Positions 8,886 to 15,794 of a stretch of DNA of 64,000 nucleotides are shown here, one piece after another. Both the position numbers and the translations under genes were made by a program. Below the pieces are notes generated by a model, which made no database searches, was not told where the DNA came from, and worked only from the letters and a program-made list of their open reading frames with translations. The DNA lies in contig CAVOIB010000010.1 in NCBI GenBank assembly GCA_963695975.1, positions 248,001 to 312,000 on the forward strand, read 5' to 3'. This stretch comes from JBBQVZ01 sp963695975 (GTDB lineage Bacteria; Actinomycetota; UBA4738; HRBIN12). The stretch's first letter is position 1. Each line of letters starts with the position of its first letter.

Positions 8886-9983
8886 TCAGCCGCGCGGTCG
8901 TCGCTTCTCAGGGTCATAGATCGCCAACACGTCCACGGTCGCCCCGACCGCGCCTTCGTCGAGCTCCACCTCGACGCTCGTCCCTTCCGCCGCCGCATCC
9001 GACCGCAGGATCGCGAGGCCGATCGTGCCGAACCGCGGACTGACCGCGGGACTCGTGAGCAGGCCGACATCCATCCCGTCGCGTGTGACCCGCGCTCCGT
9101 AGGCGGGAACCGTGTCGCCCTCCACCCGGAGCGTCTTGAACCGGTTCGGCGGATCGGCCGCGATCTCACGGAGCTTGTCCTTCCCCATGAACTCGCCGGG
9201 TGCGTCGAGCGTCACCACTCGCTCGAGCCCCAGGTCGTACGGCGAGCGTTCGTGGGGCGCGTAGTCGTAGTCGGTCACGATCATCCCGGACTCGATCCGG
9301 AGCGGCTCGACGACCTCGATGCCGTACGGCGTCGCGCCCGCCGACTCGACGGACTCCCACAGGTCGGCGGCGTGCTCGGGACGCAGGAATAGCTCGAACC
9401 CGAGCTCCCCGCTGAACCCCGTCCGTGCAAGCCACACTGGCACGCCGCCAACCTCCACCGGCTCGGGGATGAACCGGAAGTAGCGCAGCCCCTCGAGGTC
9501 AGCGTCCGTGAGCGTCCGGAGCAGCTCCCTCGAGCGGGGCCCCTGGATCTGCAGGTTCGGCAGGGATGGGGCGATGTACTCGACGGAGACATCAAGCCCC
9601 TTGGTCGCCTCGGCGAAGTAGGCCTCCCTGTCCATCCCGTTGGTCATGGCCCAGATGAGGTCGTCTGCAAACTTGAAGACCGTGCCGTCGTCGACCAGCA
9701 GCCCGTCTTCATCCAGGAACGCCCCGTACCGGACCTGCCCGACGTCGAGGCCGAGGATGTCGTTGGAATGGACCCGCTGGGCGGCTTCGACCGCGTCGGG
9801 GCCGCGGATCTCCCACTTGTTGAGCGGGGATACGTCCCACATCCCCACCCCCTCCCGAACCGCCCGATACTCGGCGTCGGGATCGCCGAAGGAGACGCTC
9901 CAGTACCAGCCGCCATCCTCGACGAACGTGGCGCCACGCGCCTGTTGGACAGCATGGAACGCCGTCTCGATCACCTGACCCAC
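8886..9983 (-). CDS. GcvT/DmdA-like folate-dependent aminomethyl(methyl)transferase, copy 1
   Basis: First gene of the four-gene C1 operon. I start it at GTG 9983 (365 aa): a -10 box TATAAC ends exactly 6 nt before, so the mRNA is probably leaderless; the open frame runs 12 codons further but through the promoter. GcvT-fold motifs: EYRAVREGVGMWDVSPL, YGAFLDEDGLLVDDGTVFK, LQIQGPRSRELL, LARTGFSGELGFEL, TSPAVSPRFGTIGLA. It is a tandem paralogue of the downstream gene, with 32 bp between them. The aligned regions differ mainly in the central substrate-facing segment (for example VTDYDYAPHERSPYDL here against AVDYNPGETSPWDL), so the two may handle different substrates or form a hetero-oligomer. 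Confidence 0.84.
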   Translation of the reverse strand: MGQVIETAFHAVQQARGATFVEDGGWYWSVSFGDPDAEYRAVREGVGMWDVSPLNKWEIRGPDAVEAAQRVHSNDILGLDVGQVRYGAFLDEDGLLVDDGTVFKFADDLIWAMTNGMDREAYFAEATKGLDVSVEYIAPSLPNLQIQGPRSRELLRTLTDADLEGLRYFRFIPEPVEVGGVPVWLARTGFSGELGFELFLRPEHAADLWESVESAGATPYGIEVVEPLRIESGMIVTDYDYAPHERSPYDLGLERVVTLDAPGEFMGKDKLREIAADPPNRFKTLRVEGDTVPAYGARVTRDGMDVGLLTSPAVSPRFGTIGLAILRSDAAAEGTSVEVELDEGAVGATVDVLAIYDPEKRRPRG

Positions 9984-9989
9984 GGGCGC

Positions 9990-10019
9990 GTTATACCCCG
10001 AGTTTGAACGGTTGTTCAA
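9990..10019 (-). promoter_or_regulatory. Leaderless promoter with TTGAAC/GTTCAA palindrome for the C1 operon
   Basis: On the minus strand: -35 TTGAAC (10019-10014), an 18-bp spacer, -10 TATAAC (9995-9990), then 6 nt to GTG at 9983. The -35 hexamer is one arm of a perfect inverted repeat TTGAAC-N4-GTTCAA (10004-10019), so a dimeric regulator bound there would block RNA polymerase. The same 11-mer GTTGAACAACC recurs over the -35 region of the zinc-ribbon gene near 15.79 kb. It resembles the actinobacterial LexA box but has two symmetric mismatches. Confidence 0.65.
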
Positions 10020-10033
10020 CCCTCGATCGAACG

Positions 10034-10690
10034 CTACGAGTACGGCAGAGTCCCGTGCCCGGCCAGGTAGAACAACTCGGCCACCGTGGGTTCCGGCCCC
10101 GCCGGGAGGCGGCCGGCGAGCGCCAGGAACACCTGAGCGGTCACGAGCGCGTCGTCGAACGCGCTATGCGGGTCGGCGATCGGAACGTGCAGCCGTTCGG
10201 CCGACCACGAGAGTGAGTACCCCGGTTGCGTCCGAGCCTTCACGGAAACACCGTCGGCTGCGATCGCCAGGTTCCGCACATCGATGGTCCGGCGGCTCCA
10301 CGACCTCGAAGTGTCACCGAAGATCGCCGCTAGGAAGTTGACCTCGACCGACGCGAACCACACGAGCAGGAATCGATGCTGCAAGCTGTCCCGCAGTAAC
10401 TTTCGTGCCTCAGACAGACGTGGAGACCCTGCCAGGTCCATCGGCCGAAGCTGGTGGATCGTCTGCGACCGGGGCGAAGGCGGAACGTGGGGATCGATCA
10501 ACTGGTGCACGCCTTCGCCGAGCACGATCCTCCCCGCTCGGATCGGTACGATGCCGAACGACACGATCGTGTCCCGTGCGAAGTCCAGCCCGGTGGCCTC
10601 GAAATCGAGCGCCACGAACTCCGCGTCACGCCACGGTCGTCGGAGCGCGCGCCGAGGCGGCCGTGCGACCTTCAGTCGGTCCGCGCGCAT
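10034..10690 (-). CDS. DnaQ-like (DEDDh) 3'-5' exonuclease family protein
   Basis: A 218-aa protein with the Exo I motif FVALDFEATGLD near residues 26-37 (the DxE pair), a central region IDVRNLAIAADG, and an Exo III-type HSAFDDALVTAQVFLAL block near residue 178 (His and Asp of DEDDh). This matches PolC/DnaQ-superfamily exonucleases that act alone or as accessory proofreaders. It is the last gene of the operon starting with the ArsA-like ATPase and overlaps the 5-formyl-THF cyclo-ligase end by 19 bp. A later start a few codons downstream is possible, since the first 20 residues are basic and not conserved in appearance. Substrate unknown. Confidence 0.8.
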   Translation of the reverse strand: MRADRLKVARPPRRALRRPWRDAEFVALDFEATGLDFARDTIVSFGIVPIRAGRIVLGEGVHQLIDPHVPPSPRSQTIHQLRPMDLAGSPRLSEARKLLRDSLQHRFLLVWFASVEVNFLAAIFGDTSRSWSRRTIDVRNLAIAADGVSVKARTQPGYSLSWSAERLHVPIADPHSAFDDALVTAQVFLALAGRLPAGPEPTVAELFYLAGHGTLPYS

Positions 10691-11262
10691 CGCACCGTCT
10701 CCGACTCGGTGACGATCAGATCCACATGGAGATCGAAGTGACCGGCGGGCAGTTCGTCGTCGCGGAGTTGCAGGTCGAAGGCGATCCCGACGCGGATCAC
10801 GTCGGGACGTGTTCGCCGGAAGAGCCGGTCGTAGAACCCGCCTCCGTAGCCGATCCGGCAGCCGGATCGATCGAACGCCACGCCGGGGGTGAGGACGACG
10901 TCGAGCCCGGCAGGATCTAGGAACTCCCCATCAGCGGGCTCGAACGCCCCGAACGCGGTCGGCGTGACAGGGTCGCCGGGTGCGAACGTTCTCGCCTCGA
11001 GATCGGCGCCAACGATCCGCGGGAGCGCGACACGCACCCCACGGGCGTTCATCCCCTCGATCAGGGGCCCCGTGTCCACCTCTGACCCGAACGACCAGAA
11101 CGCCATCACCGCGGTCGCGCTGTCGATCTCGGGGATCGCCAGGGCGGAGGTCGCGATGGTGAGGGATCGTTCGCCTCGCAGGTCGGAGGGCAGCGCGTCG
11201 CGGGCGGCCAGGGTCTCGAGCCGGACCGTCCGCTTGGCGCGCTTCAGCTCGGCGCTATTCAT
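10672..11262 (-). CDS. 5-formyltetrahydrofolate cyclo-ligase
   Basis: Start ATG 11262 gives 196 aa, normal for the family (5-FCL, MTHFS/YgfA); the longer open frame upstream is the neighbouring gene read out of phase. Signatures: an N-terminal basic helix (LKRAKRTVRLETLAARDAL), FWSFGSEVDTGPLI in the ATP/folate region, and the GYGGGFYDRLF phosphate-binding motif near residue 153. It converts 5-formyl-THF to 5,10-methenyl-THF with ATP, recycling the inhibitory storage form of C1-folate. The start overlaps the stop of the LLM oxidoreductase gene by 4 bp. Its presence here adds to the folate content of the window. Confidence 0.92.
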   Translation of the reverse strand: MNSAELKRAKRTVRLETLAARDALPSDLRGERSLTIATSALAIPEIDSATAVMAFWSFGSEVDTGPLIEGMNARGVRVALPRIVGADLEARTFAPGDPVTPTAFGAFEPADGEFLDPAGLDVVLTPGVAFDRSGCRIGYGGGFYDRLFRRTRPDVIRVGIAFDLQLRDDELPAGHFDLHVDLIVTESETVRCARTD

Positions 11263-12146
11263 CGACCCACGAGCGCTGAGGCGATCACGTCGAGTCGATC
11301 GGCGGGTCCCACCGGCAGCACGATGAACCAGGTCGCGCCCGCGCTTTCTAGCTCGTCCGCGAAGCCGCGGAGCGCCTCGGCCGTCCCCGCCCAGACCCCG
11401 CTGGGCGAGAGACCTCGTGCTTCGCGCTCGGCTACGAGTCGTTCGAGGTCTGATGCGTCCTCGCCGACCAACGCGATGCCAGCCCATGTTGGCGCGACCT
11501 CACGACCGCGGGCGAGCACGCGAAGCCGAGAGACTCTCGCCACGAATCCCGCGACGTTGGCCCCCCAGCCGTTCCACGCGTCGGCGCTCCTGGCGGCCAC
11601 CTCGAGAACGGCGTCTGACTTCCCACCGACCCACAGCTCCGGCGCACCGGGGGGAAGCAGGGGGCCGCGCAGTGCGGGAACGTGATCGCTTCCTGGCCAT
11701 GATCCCCCTTCGAAGAGCGTCCGGAGCGCATCGACCGTCTCGCCGAGCTGGGCGATCCGTTCACTCGCAGGCGGGTACGGGAACCCGTACATGTCGTGCT
11801 CCGACCGAGAGGCATCGTCGCCGGTCCCGAGCGCGAGGATCGCCCTGCCGCCCGTCATCTCGTCGAGCGCCGCCGCCTGCTTGGCCAAAAGCCCCGGGGG
11901 GCGCAGCGTCACGCGTGCCACGAGGGTGCCGACGTGCAACCGCGGCTCTCGGGCCGCCGCCGCGGCCAGGACCGTGAACGCTTCGAGCGCCGGACGATCA
12001 GGGCCTGACGGCGGGTAGAACTGAGGCGGGAAGAAGTGATCCGGCGAGAAGACCCCGTCGAACCCGAGCGCCGCGGCGCGTCGGGCCACCTCGAGCGGTC
12101 GATCGGGGTCAGCGGTGAAGACGGGCAGCGACACTCCCAGCTTCAA
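11259..12146 (-). CDS. LLM-class (luciferase-like, probably F420-dependent) oxidoreductase
   Basis: TTG start at 12146, overlapping the ROK gene stop in a TTGA junction, gives 295 aa beginning LKLGVSLPVF, the usual first strand of the luciferase-like TIM barrel. Further features: GFDGVFSPDHFFPP, RLHVGTLVARVTLRPPGLLAKQAAALDEMTGGRAILALGTGDD-type core (residues about 75-120) and WVGGKSDAVLEVAARSADAWNGW. Actinobacterial proteins of this type mostly use coenzyme F420. The substrate cannot be inferred. It is the fourth gene of the coupled ArsA operon. Confidence 0.85.
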   Translation of the reverse strand: MKLGVSLPVFTADPDRPLEVARRAAALGFDGVFSPDHFFPPQFYPPSGPDRPALEAFTVLAAAAAREPRLHVGTLVARVTLRPPGLLAKQAAALDEMTGGRAILALGTGDDASRSEHDMYGFPYPPASERIAQLGETVDALRTLFEGGSWPGSDHVPALRGPLLPPGAPELWVGGKSDAVLEVAARSADAWNGWGANVAGFVARVSRLRVLARGREVAPTWAGIALVGEDASDLERLVAEREARGLSPSGVWAGTAEALRGFADELESAGATWFIVLPVGPADRLDVIASALVGR

Positions 12147-13090
12147 CCTGGTGTCTCCAAGACGAGCGCCGCGGCGCCAACCACACCGGTGTGATCGCCG
12201 AGCATCGCCGGGACGATCGGGACCGCTGGGCGATGGTCGGCCGCTTCGACGGCGTTTCGGAAGGCTGCGCGGGCCGGCTCGAGCAACAGGTCGCCCGCCG
12301 CCGCCACGCCGCCCGCGACGACGACGACCTCCGGGTCGAGCACGTTCACCAGACCGCCGATCCCCACGCCCAGCCAGCGTCCCACCTCGGCCAGGATGGC
12401 CACTGCGACGGGATCCCCGTCGTTCGCCGCGGCCGTGACCATGGGGCCATCCACCACGCTCGGATCGCCATCTGCTCGCTCCGTGATCAGGCTCCGGACA
12501 CGCTCTTCGACCGCCTGCCGACCTGCTCGGGTGACGGCCTGGCCGGACGCTAGTTGCTCCCAGCATCCGCGGTTGCCACAACCGCACGTCGGGCCTGCGG
12601 GATCCATCAAGACATGGCCGATCTCTGCCGCGAACCCATGGGCGCCGCGGAAGAGCCGTCCGTCCGCGACGATGCCGCCTCCGATCCCCGTGCCGACCCC
12701 GACGAGGAGCAGGTCGCGGTACCCCTGACCTGCGCCGAACCGGAACTCCCCCCAGGCGGCGGCGGTGTTGTCGTTGTCGGCGACGACCGGCAGGTGGAGC
12801 GCCTCTTGGAGATGCGAGACGAGCGGGGCATCGCGCCAGGCGAGGTTCGGCGCGAACCGCAGCACCCCCGTCGTGCGCTCCACCAGCCCAGCCGCCGCCA
12901 CGCCGATGCCCTGAACCTCAGCGCTCAGGACCGCGCGTGCGCTGGCCACCATCGTGGCGAGCGTCGCCGCCATGTCGTCTGCGGGCGTGGGCCGCGCATC
13001 GTAGGCAAGGACCGTTCCATCGGAACGGATGCGCGCTGCCGCGGTCTTCGTTCCGCCGACGTCGATCCCGATCGCCTGGGCGTCGGTCAC
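12143..13090 (-). CDS. ROK-family sugar kinase (glucokinase-like)
   Basis: GTG start at 13090 in a GTGA overlap with the preceding gene gives 315 aa. The phosphate-binding motif IGIDVGGTKTAAARI occupies residues 7-21; NDNTAAAWGEFRFGAG holds the catalytic Asp region; and CGCGNRGCWEQLASG is the ROK zinc-binding signature (Cys cluster with upstream His). No N-terminal helix-turn-helix is present, so this is a kinase rather than a ROK repressor. Streptomyces and relatives encode their glucose kinase of this family in a comparable neighbourhood of SRPBCC, ArsA-like and GT4 genes. Glucose is the likeliest substrate. Confidence 0.9.
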   Translation of the reverse strand: MTDAQAIGIDVGGTKTAAARIRSDGTVLAYDARPTPADDMAATLATMVASARAVLSAEVQGIGVAAAGLVERTTGVLRFAPNLAWRDAPLVSHLQEALHLPVVADNDNTAAAWGEFRFGAGQGYRDLLLVGVGTGIGGGIVADGRLFRGAHGFAAEIGHVLMDPAGPTCGCGNRGCWEQLASGQAVTRAGRQAVEERVRSLITERADGDPSVVDGPMVTAAANDGDPVAVAILAEVGRWLGVGIGGLVNVLDPEVVVVAGGVAAAGDLLLEPARAAFRNAVEAADHRPAVPIVPAMLGDHTGVVGAAALVLETPG

Positions 13091-13371
13091 CCGATGTCGA
13101 TCTTCTCGAACGTCGTCGAGCCTCCGTCCGTTCGCAACTCGTCCGCGCGGGCGTCGAACACGGCCTTGGCGGCCAGGAAGAACTCGCGCCCGGCCAGCAG
13201 GAGGTGCTCGATCACATCGGGCCTCATCGGCTGAACGGCGGAGAGTGCGAGGCCGATCGGGCAGAACGCGACGTTGCAGACGTGCCCCCCGTCCCCGGCC
13301 GTGCCTGCGGGACCTCCGCCCTCTGCATCCACGCCCTCGCCGACCGTCTGGTGTCCGTTCGCATCCGCCAT
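13087..13371 (-). CDS. Small conserved Cys-containing protein of the ArsA operon
   Basis: ATG 13371 gives 94 aa. The first 28 residues are polar and Gly-rich; the rest is a helical segment containing HVCNVAFCPIGLALSAVQ (Cys32 and Cys37) followed by RPDVIEHLLLAGREFFLAAKAVFDARADEL. I do not recognise a named family. Position is informative: it follows the ArsA-like ATPase with a 5-bp gap and overlaps the ROK kinase by 4 bp. The C-x4-C spacing with a proline could bind a metal or Fe-S cofactor, or pair with the ATPase as client or adaptor; this is inference. Confidence 0.75.
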   Translation of the reverse strand: MADANGHQTVGEGVDAEGGGPAGTAGDGGHVCNVAFCPIGLALSAVQPMRPDVIEHLLLAGREFFLAAKAVFDARADELRTDGGSTTFEKIDIG

Positions 13372-13376
13372 CGTCG

Positions 13377-14579
13377 TCAACTCCTTCCGGAGGCATCGTC
13401 GTCCGGCGCATGAGGGGACCGGCCGAACAGGATCTCGAGGTGATCGCCCGCGAAGTTCGCCTCGCGCACCACCATCCGCTTGAGCGTCTGGGGCAGGATC
13501 AGGTTGCGCTTGTACGAGCCGACGCGCACGAACAACTCCTCGCCGCGCCGATGGATGTCCATCTCGTCTCGCGACACGAACGGCAGGCGCATCGACAAGA
13601 TGTAGCCGGTTCCGCGCTTGCGCACCTGGATCGGGTCGTCCCGGTACAAGATGTCGGTCGCATCGAGCTCCCCGTAGACCTCGTCGCCCATCTCGACCAG
13701 GAGCGGGAGCCCCACCATCTCCCGGTCGAAGAGGCGCGCCGTGAGGATCGGCACGGGTTCGAACGATTCGTGGACCGTTTGCAGGTGTTCGGCCTGCACG
13801 TCCTTCCACTTCCCGAAGTACGGATCGACGACCTCTTCGGGGATGATGCGATTGACGACGACGGCGTCGACGCGGTAGCCGAAGAGCCCGAGGTAGGTGT
13901 ACGTGCGCCGTGCTTCCGCGATCACCATCTTCTCGGGGTTGACCACCAGCCGAACGCTCGAGACGTGCTCGTCGATCAGGATCTGCTTGACGGCCTCCAG
14001 GTTGCGGTGGAGTCGCTCGACGGCCGCGAACACCTGGTCGCCGGCGATCGGAAGCGTCGTCATGCGCGAAACGAGCGGACGAAGCGTCTTCACGACCCGC
14101 CGTTCAACGGGGAAGATCCGCTCGATATACCAGTTCATGACCTCGGGGAGCGAGAGCAACCGGAGCGTCTCGGCCGTCGGCGCGCAATCCACGACCAGCA
14201 TGTCGTAGTCGCCGCTCTCCACGTATGTTCGGACATCGATCAGGCTGAAGATCTCATCGAGTCCCGGGATCACCGTCAGCTCCTCGGCCTGGATCGTCTC
14301 GGTACCCGCCCAGTTCATCAGCTGGACGAAATACTCCTGGATCTCCCTCCAGTTGCCCTCGAGCCGTTCCTGGGCGTCGATCTGTTGGGCCCAGAGGTTG
14401 TCGGCGATCTCTGTCGGCCCTGATCCGATCTCCACCTCGAACGAATCGCCGAGGGAATGCGCCGGATCCGTGCTCATCACGAGCGTTCGCAGGCCGCTGC
14501 GTGCCGCCCGGACGGCGGTCGCTGCCGCCACGGTCGTCTTTCCGACGCCGCCCTTCCCGGTGAACAGGATGACCCGCAC
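13377..14579 (-). CDS. ArsA/Get3-like ATPase
   Basis: A 400-aa single-domain member of the deviant-Walker P-loop family: MRVILFTGKGGVGKTTVA places the signature (GKGGVGKT, with both signature lysines) at 8-16, DPAHSLGDSF near 38, and VVDCAPTAETLRLL near 128. A C-terminal beta-rich domain of about 80 residues (RLPFVSRDEMDIHRRGEELFVRVG) resembles the small alpha-crystallin-like tail found on actinobacterial ArsA homologues. There are no arsenic genes nearby, so arsenite transport is unlikely; targeting or chaperone-like roles have been suggested for the family. It begins with GTG 6 nt after a TAAGCT -10 box, hence probably leaderless, and heads a six-gene overlapping operon ending at 10034. Confidence 0.88.
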   Translation of the reverse strand: MRVILFTGKGGVGKTTVAAATAVRAARSGLRTLVMSTDPAHSLGDSFEVEIGSGPTEIADNLWAQQIDAQERLEGNWREIQEYFVQLMNWAGTETIQAEELTVIPGLDEIFSLIDVRTYVESGDYDMLVVDCAPTAETLRLLSLPEVMNWYIERIFPVERRVVKTLRPLVSRMTTLPIAGDQVFAAVERLHRNLEAVKQILIDEHVSSVRLVVNPEKMVIAEARRTYTYLGLFGYRVDAVVVNRIIPEEVVDPYFGKWKDVQAEHLQTVHESFEPVPILTARLFDREMVGLPLLVEMGDEVYGELDATDILYRDDPIQVRKRGTGYILSMRLPFVSRDEMDIHRRGEELFVRVGSYKRNLILPQTLKRMVVREANFAGDHLEILFGRSPHAPDDDASGRS

Positions 14580-14627
14580 GGGTGCAGCTTACGGGGGATC
14601 GCCGGAGCCGGGGAACCCGCGGCCCCG

Positions 14628-15068
14628 CTACCCCATCTCGACGCGGCGTTTAAGGCGTTCAAGGGCGTTCTCGATCACGCGCTTCGCGCCTTCGGTGCGC
14701 AGGAACCCGGGCACGAGGACGCCGAGCTCGACGGCCAGCCGGTACGTGACTTTGGTCTCACTCTCGGAAAGATCGTTGAGGAGGTACTCGCCCCGGATGT
14801 CGCGGATCGCACCTCGGGCCTCCTTCGTCGTCCAGGAGAGTCCCGTGTCGCCCGGAGCGTAGACGTAGGCGAGGGTGTAGGCCGCCTTCCCGAGAACCGG
14901 GACGTCCACCTCGAACGCCACCTCGGTCGCCCGCCCGCCCTCGCCGCGCTGCCGCACCGAGACCGTCTGCACGTCGGACCATTCCGGGTACGCCTCGTAA
15001 TCCTCGAGGACCTCCATCACGTCCTCGAGCGGCGCCTCGATCAGGATCGAACCCTCCGCCTGCTCCAT
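14628..15068 (-). CDS. SRPBCC (START-like / polyketide cyclase) family protein
   Basis: A 146-aa protein with the typical opening of the family, GSILIEAPLEDVMEVLEDYEAYPEWSDVQTV, a curved sheet around a hydrophobic cavity, and a long C-terminal helix (GFLRTEGAKRVIENALERLKRRVEMG). Such proteins bind small hydrophobic ligands or help cyclise them. It lies 12 bp after the zinc-ribbon gene and 48 bp before the ArsA operon, a neighbourhood shared by many Actinobacteria. A TAGGAT box 9 nt before the ATG suggests its own short-leader promoter. Ligand unknown. Confidence 0.82.
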   Translation of the reverse strand: MEQAEGSILIEAPLEDVMEVLEDYEAYPEWSDVQTVSVRQRGEGGRATEVAFEVDVPVLGKAAYTLAYVYAPGDTGLSWTTKEARGAIRDIRGEYLLNDLSESETKVTYRLAVELGVLVPGFLRTEGAKRVIENALERLKRRVEMG

Positions 15069-15080
15069 GCCGCCGGAATC

Positions 15081-15752
15081 CTAGCGTCTGGTCGCGGTCC
15101 CGATGACGAGCGACACCATCACTACGGAGACGAGCAGGATCGCGACGGTCACCCACAGCAGGATGCGCGACGACACGAGCAGGTCGCCCCCGTCGGCGAG
15201 GCGGGCCGCCTCGAAAGCCGTCAGGAGGTAGACGCCGACCGTCGCCGACGCGTAGAGGAGGAAGAGGAACTTGACCGCTCCCGACGACACGCCCGAGAAC
15301 GCCAGCATGAGCGTCGCGATCAGGAGCATCGTGAAGAGCACGCCGCGAGCGAACCCGTCCAGTTCTCGGCCGACCAAGCGGTGGCCGAGGCCGGGGTAGA
15401 TCAGGGACTTGCGGAACGCGTCGCGGCGATCGACCTGGGGCCGCACCCGCTCCTGGCGCATCAACGCCGCGAACGGCGTGCCGCAGGTGGTGCAGACGTC
15501 GAGCTCGATCGGGTTCCGGCCCTCGCAGACGGGACAGGGCCACATCGGTTCCTTCGCCGGCGTGTCGGTCGCGACCGACCCCGCCGCGTCGGTCTTCTGT
15601 TCCGACGCAGGCGCGGACGCCACCTCGGGGACGGTCTCGGGGACCGCTCGGACGGGAGCGAAGCACATCCCGCACCACTCCGCGCCTTCATAGAGGGCGG
15701 CGCCGCATGAAGCGCAACGCCGATCCGGTCCCTTCGAGGGCATATCGGCCAT
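15081..15752 (-). CDS. Double zinc-ribbon integral membrane protein
   Basis: ATG 15752 gives 223 aa; the start lies 7 nt after a TACGCT -10 box. Two Cys pairs sit at the N-terminus (RRCASCGAALYEGAEWCGMC, a CxxC...CxxC ribbon) and a second ribbon at about 95-120 (WPCPVCEGRNPI...VCTTCG), joined by an acidic low-complexity linker. The C-terminal half has two or three membrane segments (GVLFTMLLIATLMLAF, KFLFLLYASATVGVYLLTAF, LLWVTVAILLVSVVMVSLVIG). The ribbons should face the cytosol as a zinc-dependent sensing or docking module. No specific function is known. It follows the glycosyltransferase gene by 42 bp. Confidence 0.75.
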   Translation of the reverse strand: MADMPSKGPDRRCASCGAALYEGAEWCGMCFAPVRAVPETVPEVASAPASEQKTDAAGSVATDTPAKEPMWPCPVCEGRNPIELDVCTTCGTPFAALMRQERVRPQVDRRDAFRKSLIYPGLGHRLVGRELDGFARGVLFTMLLIATLMLAFSGVSSGAVKFLFLLYASATVGVYLLTAFEAARLADGGDLLVSSRILLWVTVAILLVSVVMVSLVIGTATRR

Positions 15753-15759
15753 TCCGAGC

Positions 15760-15794
15760 AGCGTACCGCCCGTCCCGTGCAGGTTGAACAACCT
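15760..15794 (-). promoter_or_regulatory. Promoter and 14-bp palindrome upstream of the zinc-ribbon gene
   Basis: A palindrome AGGTTG-AA-CAACCT occupies 15781-15794. On the minus strand a -35-like TTCAAC inside it is followed by 17 bp and a -10 box TACGCT (15765-15760), then 7 nt to the ATG at 15752. The 11-mer GTTGAACAACC is shared with the palindromic promoter of the C1 operon at 10.0 kb, in the same position over the -35 box. Confidence 0.5.

Noticed and set aside
10004..10019. LexA box upstream of the GcvT-like operon
   Set aside because: TTGAAC-N4-GTTCAA differs from TCGAAC-N4-GTTCGA at two symmetric positions, while a perfect box exists at 26357, so I treat it as a different operator.
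13377..14579. Arsenite efflux ATPase function
   Set aside because: The protein has one ATPase domain, and no arsB, arsC, arsD or arsR gene is near; the ArsA-like family is broader than arsenic transport.
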